A stretch of 5,685 nucleotides of DNA, from contig CAMPUN010000093.1 in the NCBI GenBank assembly GCA_946997275.1, positions 1-5,685 on the forward strand. The letters are read 5' to 3'. The position numbers and the translations under genes are program-made. This DNA is from an uncultured Porphyromonas sp. (lineage in GTDB: Bacteria > Bacteroidota > Bacteroidia > Bacteroidales > Porphyromonadaceae). Below, piece after piece: positions 1-5,685 of the stretch. How positions within the stretch are numbered: position 1 is the stretch's first letter; every line of letters starts with the position of its first letter. Under the pieces are notes generated by a model. That model searched no databases and was not told the origin of the DNA. It saw only the letters and a list, made by a program, of their open reading frames with translations.

Positions 1-33
1 GTAATGAAAAGGCAAACAAATAAGGTATAAGCT

Positions 34-72
34 ATAGCCTAGCTGACACGCATATGTGTGTAGCTAGGCTAT
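34..72 (-). terminator. Probable terminator hairpin of the glutamate dehydrogenase gene
   Basis: Bases 34-44 and 62-72 are a perfect 11-bp inverted repeat (ATAGCCTAGCT / AGCTAGGCTAT). An inner ACAC/GTGT pairing (46-49 with 58-61) lengthens the stem around a small loop, with G45 bulged out. It starts 17 bases past the dehydrogenase stop codon on the minus strand, where an intrinsic terminator would be expected. Beyond the stem the minus strand is T-rich (TTATTTG, then CCTTTTC) but has no uninterrupted T-run directly at the stem, so release may be imperfect or factor-assisted. Because the stem is nearly symmetric, it could also stop a plus-strand transcript arriving from the left, but no gene is visible there. 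Confidence 0.65.
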
Positions 73-89
73 TGTGCTGTATATCTGTT

Positions 90-1427
90 TTAGCAGACGC
101 CCTGACCAACCATTGCCTTAGCGACCTTCATGAAGCCGGCAATGTTAGCACCCTTGACGTAGTTGATGTAGCCGTCTGGCTCCTTACCGTACTCTACGCA
201 CTGAGTGTGGATGTCCTTCATGATCTGGTGTAGACGCTCGTCTACCTCAGCCTCAGACCAGTAGATGTGAGCTGCGTTCTGTGACATCTCTAGGCAAGAG
301 CAAGAGACACCACCGCAGTTGACAGCCTTACCAGGAGCGAAGATGATGCGCTTCTCAACGAAGTACTCAGCAGCCTCTGCTGTACAACCCATGTTAGAAA
401 CCTCAGCAACGATCGTTACACCGTTCTCGACGAGTTTCTTAGCATCATCACCGTTGAGCTCGTTCTGGATAGCGCAGGGGAGAGCGATATCTACCTTGTG
501 CTCCCAGGGCTTCTTGCCTGCGAAGAACTGTGCGCCAAACTTCTTAGCGTATGGCTCTACGACGTCGTTGCCACTGTTGCGGAGCTCGCACATGTAGTCA
601 AACTTCTCCTGTGTGCTGACACCGTTCTCATCGTAGATGTAACCATCAGGACCAGAGATGCAGACAACCTTAGCGCCTAGCTCAGTAGCCTTCATGGTAG
701 CACCCCAAGCGACATTACCGAAGCCTGAGATAGCAACTGTCTTGCCCTTGAAGTCGATGTTGTGCTGCTTGCAGATATCATTGACCATGTAGATAGCACC
801 GTAGCCCGTTGACTCTGGACGGAGGCGTGATCCACCGAACTCATGACCCTTGCCTGTGAAAGTACCTGTGCACTCACGAGTGAGCTTCTTGTACATACCG
901 TACATAAAGCCTACCTCACGACCACCGACACCTACGTCGCCTGCAGGGATATCCATGTCCGGGCCAATATACTTGTAGAGCTCTGTGACATAAGCCTGGC
1001 AGAAGCGCATGATCTCGCGCTCGCTCTTACCCTTTGGAGAGAAGTCAGAGCCACCCTTACCACCACCCATAGGAAGTGTAGAGAGGGCATTCTTGAAGGT
1101 CTGCTCGAAGCCGAGGAACTTGAGCGTAGAGAGGTTCACCGTGTGGTGGAAACGCGTACCACCCTTGTACGGGCCAATGGCGTTGTTGAACTGTACGCGG
1201 TAACCGAGGTTGATCTGGACCTCACCCTTGTCGTCCACCCAGGGGATACGGAAGGTGAAGATACGGTCGGGCTCGACGAGGCGCTCGACGATCTTGTTCT
1301 TCTCAAACTCTGGATGCTGGTTGTAAATGTCCTCGATAGAGAGGAGGACCTCACGGACAGCCTGGATAAACTCCGGCTCGCCTGGATGCTTTGCCTCTAG
1401 CTGGGCAATGATCTCACTTGTCTTCAT
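90..1427 (-). CDS. gdh: Hexameric-type glutamate dehydrogenase, probably NAD-linked
   Basis: This cytoplasmic enzyme interconverts glutamate and 2-oxoglutarate plus ammonium, using a nicotinamide cofactor. Its 445 residues match the roughly 450-residue hexameric class and the ORF is intact. The N-terminal substrate domain carries YKGG (K88), K112, the PMGGGKGG motif with catalytic-type K124, and PAGDVGVGGREVG with catalytic-type D164. These correspond to K89, K113, K125 and D165 of the Clostridium symbiosum enzyme. The Rossmann domain follows with GFGNVA at 236-240 region, and the substrate-contacting serine is probably S377 just before EMSQN. The ISGPDGYIYD stretch (about 257-266) resembles NAD-specific relatives, so NAD preference is inferred. 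The start at 1427 is chosen because it gives the full family length and lies about 30 nt downstream of the predicted transcription start. The bases before it are A/T-rich without a Shine-Dalgarno motif, as is usual in Bacteroidetes. The gene appears monocistronic, with its own promoter and hairpin. In amino-acid fermenters this enzyme feeds glutamate catabolism. An oddity is three cysteines (C371, C376, C378) near the active site. Confidence 0.97.
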   Translation of the reverse strand: MKTSEIIAQLEAKHPGEPEFIQAVREVLLSIEDIYNQHPEFEKNKIVERLVEPDRIFTFRIPWVDDKGEVQINLGYRVQFNNAIGPYKGGTRFHHTVNLSTLKFLGFEQTFKNALSTLPMGGGKGGSDFSPKGKSEREIMRFCQAYVTELYKYIGPDMDIPAGDVGVGGREVGFMYGMYKKLTRECTGTFTGKGHEFGGSRLRPESTGYGAIYMVNDICKQHNIDFKGKTVAISGFGNVAWGATMKATELGAKVVCISGPDGYIYDENGVSTQEKFDYMCELRNSGNDVVEPYAKKFGAQFFAGKKPWEHKVDIALPCAIQNELNGDDAKKLVENGVTIVAEVSNMGCTAEAAEYFVEKRIIFAPGKAVNCGGVSCSCLEMSQNAAHIYWSEAEVDERLHQIMKDIHTQCVEYGKEPDGYINYVKGANIAGFMKVAKAMVGQGVC

Positions 1428-1462
1428 TTGATTTAATGATTAGGATTATCGGATATGTACCA

Positions 1463-1493
1463 CAAAGTTACGCCTAATTTCCCAATGAAGCAA
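1463..1493 (-). promoter_or_regulatory. Bacteroidetes-type promoter of gdh
   Basis: On the minus strand, TTG (1493-1491) is followed by a 20-nt spacer and TAACTTTG (1470-1463). This is an exact match to the Bacteroidetes sigma-factor pattern of a -33 TTG and a -7 TAnnTTTG. Transcription would start near 1457-1459, leaving an A/T-rich 5' untranslated region of about 30 nt before the ATG at 1427. The spacer length is the same as in the divergent promoter of the ABC genes. Confidence 0.8.
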
Positions 1494-1498
1494 GCCCT

Positions 1499-1556
1499 CA
1501 GCACACCAAAGTTCAAAAAGCTGAGTCAAGTCCCTCCATTCCTACTTGGGGTGCTG
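1499..1556. repeat. Imperfect inverted repeat beside the gdh promoter
   Basis: CAGCACACCAA at 1499-1509 and TTGGGGTGCTG at 1546-1556 are inverted copies matching at 10 of 11 positions, separated by 36 bases. The left arm begins 5 bases upstream of the gdh -33 element. The position would suit a regulator-binding site or DNA loop, but the long spacer and single occurrence mean chance is not excluded. Confidence 0.35.
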
Positions 1557-1672
1557 GAAAGAAGCCGTCTGGAGCTGACACATTGTACCGACAATTTCTG
1601 ATTTTCACGAGGTATTTGCCAAATAACTCACCAGGAAATCTCAAATCTCTACCGAGAAAAGCCGAAATAGAT

Positions 1673-1744
1673 CGGAAGTTTGAAATAAAACTTCGGAAGA
1701 ATGAAATGAAACTTCGGAAGAATGAAATGAAAGTCCGGAGGAAT
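1673..1744. repeat. 21-bp direct tandem repeat, three units plus a partial fourth
   Basis: Three consecutive 21-bp units start with CGGAAG at 1673, 1694 and 1715, and a partial fourth, CGGAGGAAT, follows at 1736-1744. Units 2 and 3 differ only at the last three bases (CTT versus GTC); unit 1 differs from unit 2 by a few substitutions. Unit 1 also contains a small inverted repeat (AAGTTT at 1676-1681 and AAACTT at 1688-1693). The array is purine-rich on the plus strand, and 21 bp is about two helical turns, so repeated motifs would fall on the same DNA face. Function is unknown; it may be slippage-derived or part of a dispersed intergenic element. Confidence 0.85.
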
Positions 1745-1787
1745 TTGCCGATTGCTCCCTGGCGAATTTCAATTTCCTCGGGAGGAA
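1742..1787. other. Two adjacent small stem-loops after the tandem repeat
   Basis: The first possible stem pairs AATTTGCC (1742-1749) with GGCGAATT (1761-1768), 8 pairs including one G-U, around an 11-base loop. The second pairs TTCCT (1774-1778) with AGGAA (1783-1787) around the loop CGGG. They directly follow the tandem repeat and could form one structured unit with it. No T-run follows either stem, so these do not look like intrinsic terminators. Whether they are transcribed is not known. Confidence 0.35.
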
Positions 1788-1855
1788 GCAGTATCTGGGC
1801 GCATCTCTCTACTTATAATATTCAGAATTCAATCAATTGACGGGAGAAGGCTTCG

Positions 1856-1884
1856 AACGATAGATGCTGAACGTTCACATCGTT
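1856..1884. promoter_or_regulatory. Nested palindrome upstream of the ABC promoter, candidate operator
   Basis: A perfect 10-bp palindrome, TGAACGTTCA (1868-1877), lies inside a wider inverted pair, AACGAT (1856-1861) and ATCGTT (1879-1884). The two symmetries do not share exactly the same centre. The element ends about 32 bases before the -33 box of the ABC promoter, a position typical of an activator or upstream operator site. No regulator gene is in the window, so the role is inferred from symmetry and position only. Confidence 0.35.
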
Positions 1885-1916
1885 TTGATATACAACAGAT
1901 TACCGACTATTTGGTA

Positions 1917-1947
1917 TTGCTGTTTTAAGGATTACGCTCTACCTTTG
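1917..1947 (+). promoter_or_regulatory. Bacteroidetes-type promoter of the ABC exporter operon
   Basis: TTG (1917-1919), a 20-nt spacer and TACCTTTG (1940-1947) match the Bacteroidetes -33/-7 promoter pattern exactly. Transcription would begin near 1951-1954, giving a leader of about 105 nt before the first ABC start codon. A second TTTG at 1910-1913 is less well spaced (26 nt). No other equally good promoter was seen upstream of the second ABC gene, supporting a single transcript for both. Confidence 0.8.
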
Positions 1948-1951
1948 CACG

Positions 1952-2058
1952 GTGTAAGAGTGTCCATAGGGCGATGCTTTCTGCCTCCTCGCTGAATGCT
2001 CTTGCGCATAGGATCTATTTTAAGTAAAACGGCTCCAAGTATATAACAACAGATCAAT
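1952..2058 (+). promoter_or_regulatory. Structured 5' leader of the ABC operon
   Basis: The predicted leader can begin with a 12-pair helix between 1952-1963 (GTGTAAGAGTGT) and 1996-2007 (ATGCTCTTGCGC), four of the pairs being G-U. Inside it, GCGA (1971-1974) can pair with TCGC (1989-1992). The last 50 bases before the ATG are A/T-rich and look unpaired, suiting initiation without a Shine-Dalgarno motif. I do not recognise a known riboswitch class. The structure could affect mRNA stability or translation, or be incidental. Confidence 0.3.
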
Positions 2059-3834
2059 ATGAGACAATCAAACAATCAATCCCTAGGCGCATTGGGACGC
2101 CTAGGACGCTCCATGGGGAGCAAGCGACCGATCGCTTATCTAGGGCTGGTCTGCTCTGCTGTGGCGCACGTGGTGGCACTGGTGCCATTCATCTTTATTT
2201 GGCTTATCCTGCGGGAGTTGCTCGGTGGCTCTGTAGACTCAGGCGCCATCACGCGATGGGCTTGGTGGGCAGTCGGGGCGGGACTGCTCTATATACTCCT
2301 CTATGGGGTGGCGTTGATGCTGACGCATGTGGCAGCCTTTAGGGTAGAGCGGACTCTGCGAGGGGATGCTATGAGGCGTATGCTGGAGATGCCCTTGGGC
2401 TTCTTCGATCAGCAGAATCTAGGCAAGCTCAAGAACGTCATCGACGACAATGTTGGTCTGACCCACACTTTCTGCGCTCACCAGTTGCCAGACCTCGTCG
2501 GGACGCTGGTCTGCTTTGCGACGCTCTGCGTGATGATGTTTGTCCTGGAGTGGCGCATGGCTCTGCTCTGTCTCATACCAATCTTGATACAGCTCCTAGC
2601 GATGGGCTCGATGATGACCAACAAAGCGTACCGTGAGAGTATGGGTGCCTATATGAATCACCAGCAAAGGATGAGCAGCGAGGCGGTCGAGTATGTGCGT
2701 GGTATGCCTGTGGTAAAAGCTTTCCAGCAGTCGATCTACTCCTTCAATGCTTTTCACCAGACGCTACTGGACTATGCCAAGTGGGCGAAGGTGTATGCTC
2801 GTAGTTGTCGGCGTATGTTTAGCATCTACACGGTAGCTTCCTTTGGCTATGCCTTTATCTTGGTACCCTTTGCCTATTATCTCTTGAGCCGAGGCGAAGA
2901 TATGGTCGGTGTGGTGAGCAGCTTGGTCTTCTTTATCCTTGTGACGCCATTCATCGGGGAGTGTACGATGCGACTCATGTATGTGGTCAGTGGTAAGCGT
3001 GAGGCTGTGCAGGCTTTGGATAGGCTGGATGCCCTCTGCGATGCCTCTTTGGGGGCAAAGGACAGTACGCCTCTCAAGCTTTCTAGTCATACGATCCAGC
3101 TGGAGGGGGTATCCTTTAGATACACTCCAGAGGCTCCTCTGGCAGTGAGTGATGTGACGCTCACAATTCCTGAGGGCGCTTGTGTGGCTCTCGTAGGAGC
3201 TAGCGGTAGTGGCAAGACAACGCTGGCTCGTCTCGTGGCTCGCTTTTGGGATGTAGAGACAGGTCGGATTACTATCGGGGGAGAAGATATAAGTCAGGTC
3301 GCTGTCGAGGAGGTGCTACGGCACATCTCTTTCGTCTTCCAGAGTGAAAGGCTCTTTAAGAAGTCCATCCGTGACAATGTAGCCTATGGGTCTGCTAAGG
3401 CTACGGACGAAGAGATCTATGCGGCTCTCGACAAAGCGCACTGCCTAGAGCTGGTGCGTAGTCTGCCACAAGGATTGGACACGGTCATCGGCTCTAAGGG
3501 TATCTACCTCAGTGGGGGAGAGCAGCAGCGGATAGCTCTGGCGAGAGCCTTCCTCAAGGATGCGCCTATACTGCTCCTTGACGAGGCTACCTCCTTTGCC
3601 GATCCTGAGAGTGAGCATGCGATCCAGGAGAGCCTGCATCGTCTGATGGCGCACAAGACCGTCCTGATGATAGCGCATCGTCTCTCCTCGGTCGTCAATG
3701 CCGATCTCATTGTGGTGATGCAGCAGGGACGCATCGTAGAGCAAGGCACCCACACGGAGCTACTGGCTCGTACTAATGGACTCTACGCCTCTATGTGGCA
3801 AGAGTATCAAGAATCTATCAAATGGACTATATAA
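2059..3834 (+). CDS. ABC exporter half-transporter, permease fused to ATPase (subunit 1)
   Basis: This 591-residue inner-membrane protein has the exporter half-transporter layout, with a six-helix membrane domain followed by a nucleotide-binding domain. Predicted helices lie near 26-54, 68-93, 144-164, 166-187, 256-277 and 283-304. The ATPase part has Y355 as the probable A-loop, Walker A GASGSGKTT (380-388), Q-loop Q428, signature LSGGEQQR (484-491), Walker B ILLLDE with D508 and catalytic-type E509, and H-loop H540. All ATPase residues are present, so it should hydrolyse ATP. The D-loop reads SFADPESE rather than the common SALD form. The ATG at 2059 is preceded by A/T-rich sequence without a Shine-Dalgarno motif and gives a normal family length; M19 at 2113 is a possible later start. 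The stop lies 3 bases before a second half-transporter gene, so the two probably form a heterodimer. The pair arrangement recalls siderophore or peptide exporters and importers of the YbtPQ/IrtAB kind, but the substrate is unknown. Confidence 0.95.
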   Translation: MRQSNNQSLGALGRLGRSMGSKRPIAYLGLVCSAVAHVVALVPFIFIWLILRELLGGSVDSGAITRWAWWAVGAGLLYILLYGVALMLTHVAAFRVERTLRGDAMRRMLEMPLGFFDQQNLGKLKNVIDDNVGLTHTFCAHQLPDLVGTLVCFATLCVMMFVLEWRMALLCLIPILIQLLAMGSMMTNKAYRESMGAYMNHQQRMSSEAVEYVRGMPVVKAFQQSIYSFNAFHQTLLDYAKWAKVYARSCRRMFSIYTVASFGYAFILVPFAYYLLSRGEDMVGVVSSLVFFILVTPFIGECTMRLMYVVSGKREAVQALDRLDALCDASLGAKDSTPLKLSSHTIQLEGVSFRYTPEAPLAVSDVTLTIPEGACVALVGASGSGKTTLARLVARFWDVETGRITIGGEDISQVAVEEVLRHISFVFQSERLFKKSIRDNVAYGSAKATDEEIYAALDKAHCLELVRSLPQGLDTVIGSKGIYLSGGEQQRIALARAFLKDAPILLLDEATSFADPESEHAIQESLHRLMAHKTVLMIAHRLSSVVNADLIVVMQQGRIVEQGTHTELLARTNGLYASMWQEYQESIKWTI

Positions 3835-3837
3835 GCT

Positions 3838-5568
3838 ATGAAGCATCTAAATCTAATCAACTGGATGGAGCGCAAGATGGCGCTCTCGCCTAGAGGAGCG
3901 CACAACTTCCTCTCGGCTTGTCTCTGGACTGGTGTGCAAAACCTCTCCTTCATGCTCCCCGTGATGCTCGTTTACCTCCTAATGATGGAGCTATTTGGCG
4001 AGAGCAGAGACATCACCCTCTGGGGGCTGGTAGGGATTGCACTCTTATCTATAATAGGTATGTATGTCATCACTCGCAGACAGTACAACAGCACTTTCCT
4101 AGCTGTCTACAGCGAGAGTGCTACGATGCGCATACGACTAGCGGAGAAGATGAGACGACTCCCGCTCTCCTTCTTTGACCGTCACGATGCAAGCGATCTG
4201 ACAAGTCGTGTGATGTCTGATGTCTCATTTCTTGAAAACGCTTATTCGCATATACTGCCACAGATGGTTGCTTCCTTTATCGTCCTCATCTTGGCGGGTT
4301 GTGGATTAGCCTTCTTAGATTGGCGGTTAGCCGTGGCACTCTTTTGGGCAGCACCCGTGTCGCTCTTGATCCTATGGGGATGTATGGCTTCGCAAAAGCG
4401 CTCCTTCGTCAAGGCCACCGCGTCGCAACTATCTGTGAGCGAAAAGGTCGAGGAGGGGCTACAGCTACATCAGACGATCAAGGCATACGGTGGCGAAACG
4501 CTCTATATGACAGAGCTGGATGCTGTCTTGGCGAGTCATGAGCGCACCTGCTTTAACACTGAGTTGGCTAGCTCCGTCGTGGTCAATGGACTACGCTCTT
4601 TGCTACAGCTGGCGATACCGACGCTAGTCATCGTGGGGAGCCACCTTTACCTGGCGGGAGAGGTGTCGCTCGGCATCCTCCTCTTCTTCCTGCTCATCTC
4701 TGTGTCGGTCTATACACCACTGACTATGCTGATGACGAATGCACTCGTAACGCTCTTTGCCTCTGTGCGGATAGATCGTATGAATGAGATCTACAACATG
4801 CCGACACAGGAGGGACGGACAGACTTTGCGCCTAAGAGCTTCGACCTAACGTTTGAGGATGTATCCTTTTCCTACAATGAGGGTGCGCAGGTGCTGAGTC
4901 ATGTCTCCTTTACCGCCAAGCAAGGCGAGGTGACGGCTCTCGTCGGTCCGAGCGGTGGGGGCAAGAGTACCTGTGCACGACTAGCCTCCCGCTTCTGGGA
5001 CTGTCAGAGTGGTACCGTATCGCTCGGGGGCGAAGACTTAACAGCAGTCGATCCAGAGACACTTCTCAAGTACTACGCCATCGTCTTTCAAGATGTGGTA
5101 CTCTTTAATAATACGGTGCTGGAAAACATTCGCGTCGGACGCAAAGAGGCTACAGATGCCGAGGTACTCGAGGCTGCTCGGCTAGCGCAGTGTGACGACT
5201 TTGTAGCGCGGTTGCCCGAGGGGTACCAGACGCAGATAGGGGAGAATGGCAGTCGCCTCTCTGGCGGTGAGCGTCAGCGCATATCGATAGCTCGAGCTAT
5301 CCTCAAGAATGCTCCGATCATCATCCTCGATGAGGCGACTGCGAGCCAAGATGCTGAGAGTGAGACGCATATACAGCGGGCTCTCTCACAGCTTACGACT
5401 GATAAGACAGTGCTAATCATTGCCCATCGTATGCGCACGATACACAATGCGGACCGCATCGTAGTACTCTCTGGGGGCACGGTCGATGCCTCTGGCACGC
5501 CTGACGAACTGTACGATGTGCCGGGCTACTACCGCACCGCTTGTGACCTGCAGCGGGTAGAGAGCTAG
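3838..5568 (+). CDS. ABC exporter half-transporter, permease fused to ATPase (subunit 2)
   Basis: This 576-residue protein is the probable partner of the upstream half-transporter. Predicted membrane helices lie near 25-52, 61-78, 142-160, 163-181, 252-271 and 276-297. The cytoplasmic ATPase domain has probable A-loop Y346, Walker A GPSGGGKST (370-378), Q-loop Q418, signature LSGGERQR (474-481), Walker B IIILDE with D498 and catalytic-type E499, and H-loop H530. The D-loop is ASQDAESE, differing from that of its partner. The N-terminal RKMALSPRGA stretch before the first helix resembles the start of one partner in two-gene ABC pairs common in gut bacteria, a remembered similarity. The ATG follows the preceding TAA by 3 bases, which suggests translational coupling and roughly equal production. 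Both subunits keep the catalytic glutamate, so two active ATP sites are expected, unlike heterodimers with one degenerate site. The direction of transport and the substrate cannot be determined here. Confidence 0.95.
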   Translation: MKHLNLINWMERKMALSPRGAHNFLSACLWTGVQNLSFMLPVMLVYLLMMELFGESRDITLWGLVGIALLSIIGMYVITRRQYNSTFLAVYSESATMRIRLAEKMRRLPLSFFDRHDASDLTSRVMSDVSFLENAYSHILPQMVASFIVLILAGCGLAFLDWRLAVALFWAAPVSLLILWGCMASQKRSFVKATASQLSVSEKVEEGLQLHQTIKAYGGETLYMTELDAVLASHERTCFNTELASSVVVNGLRSLLQLAIPTLVIVGSHLYLAGEVSLGILLFFLLISVSVYTPLTMLMTNALVTLFASVRIDRMNEIYNMPTQEGRTDFAPKSFDLTFEDVSFSYNEGAQVLSHVSFTAKQGEVTALVGPSGGGKSTCARLASRFWDCQSGTVSLGGEDLTAVDPETLLKYYAIVFQDVVLFNNTVLENIRVGRKEATDAEVLEAARLAQCDDFVARLPEGYQTQIGENGSRLSGGERQRISIARAILKNAPIIILDEATASQDAESETHIQRALSQLTTDKTVLIIAHRMRTIHNADRIVVLSGGTVDASGTPDELYDVPGYYRTACDLQRVES

Positions 5569-5597
5569 GCGAAGGCAACTTAGCCCTGCAGCTCTTA

Positions 5598-5628
5598 CTG
5601 CCCCCCTTTGGCGAAAGCTGAGGGGCGG
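5598..5628 (+). terminator. Possible terminator stem-loop after the ABC operon
   Basis: GCCCC (5600-5604) pairs with GGGGC (5622-5626), extended outward by a T-G and a C-G pair. An inner CTTT (5606-5609) pairs with AAAG (5614-5617) around the loop GGCG. It begins about 30 bases after the stop of the second ABC gene. No T-run follows (the next bases are ACTTGG, with CTCTTTG later), so an intrinsic terminator is uncertain. A competing weaker stem could pair AGAGCT at the gene end (5561-5566) with AGCTCT (5590-5595). The rest of the flank to 5685 shows no gene or clear promoter. Confidence 0.4.
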
Positions 5629-5685
5629 ACTTGGAACCTCTTTGTATCGTGCTGGCTTAGTAGTACATATCAGTTACAAAATCAG

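Larger units (their letters stand above)
1494..1916. other. Long non-coding stretch between the divergent promoters
   Basis: These roughly 420 bases between the two promoters contain no gene I can recognise. They hold, in order, an imperfect inverted repeat (1499-1556), a 21-bp tandem repeat (1673-1744), two small stem-loops (1742-1787) and a nested palindrome (1856-1884). An open frame of 85 codons runs at 1583-1840 on the plus strand. Its middle reads as RKFEIKL RKNEMKL RKNEMKV because the repeat unit is a multiple of three. I see no promoter, ribosome site or known domain for it, so I treat it as probably non-coding. The stretch may instead be one copy of a dispersed intergenic element. 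Confidence 0.6.

Noticed and set aside
843..1400. A 185-codon open frame on the plus strand, antisense to gdh.
   Set aside because: It lies wholly inside a confidently identified gene and its leucine/threonine/valine-heavy translation is what the reverse complement of that coding sequence would give. It has no domain or promoter.
1673..1744. Possible CRISPR array in the 21-bp repeats.
   Set aside because: The units are directly contiguous with no unique spacers, there are only about three copies, and no cas gene is present.
1583..1840. Annotating the 85-codon frame as a gene.
   Set aside because: It has no promoter match, no clear ribosome site and no known domain, and its openness is partly explained by a tandem repeat of 21 bp. 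It is kept only as a question in the findings.
1952..2058. A known riboswitch in the ABC leader.
   Set aside because: None of the conserved cores I can recall by eye was found; only a simple helix is supported.
2764..3753. Minus-strand open frames of 66-108 codons within the first ABC gene.
   Set aside because: They overlap essential transporter motifs in the real frame and show no recognisable domain, so they are shadows.
5598..5628. Reading the G/C-rich stem-loop as an attachment site or the edge of a mobile element.
   Set aside because: No integrase, transposase, tRNA gene or matching repeat at the other end is in the window; a transcript-end hairpin is the simpler reading.

Overview
The window looks like chromosomal DNA from a Bacteroidales bacterium, most likely Porphyromonas. 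The evidence is two promoters of the Bacteroidetes type (TTG, 20-nt spacer, TAnnTTTG), starts preceded by A/T-rich sequence rather than a Shine-Dalgarno motif, and a 445-residue hexameric-type glutamate dehydrogenase resembling the NAD-linked enzyme of amino-acid-fermenting Porphyromonas. The genus call rests on remembered similarity and base composition, not on a search.

Layout. Positions 1-89 are the downstream flank of the first gene and hold an 11-bp perfect inverted repeat with an extended stem, the probable gdh terminator. Positions 90-1427 (minus strand) encode glutamate dehydrogenase, with its promoter at 1463-1493. Positions 1428-2058 form a 631-bp divergent intergenic region. It holds the two outward-facing promoters, an imperfect inverted repeat beside the gdh promoter, a 21-bp tandem repeat followed by two small stem-loops, a nested palindrome upstream of the second promoter, and a leader of about 105 nt that can fold into a 12-bp helix. 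Positions 2059-3834 and 3838-5568 (plus strand) encode two full-length ABC exporter half-transporters, separated by only 3 bp. Positions 5569-5685 are downstream flank with a G/C-rich stem-loop, a possible terminator.

How the genes work together. The two ABC genes almost certainly form one operon whose products assemble as a heterodimeric inner-membrane ATP-driven transporter. Each protein has six predicted membrane helices and a complete nucleotide-binding domain, so both ATP sites look competent. The substrate cannot be read from the sequence. The dehydrogenase acts separately, interconverting glutamate and 2-oxoglutarate plus ammonium in central nitrogen and energy metabolism. Nothing links it functionally to the transporter beyond the shared upstream region. 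The genes are ordinary in kind; the less explained part of the window is the repeat- and structure-rich intergenic region. No convincing new multi-gene system is visible.
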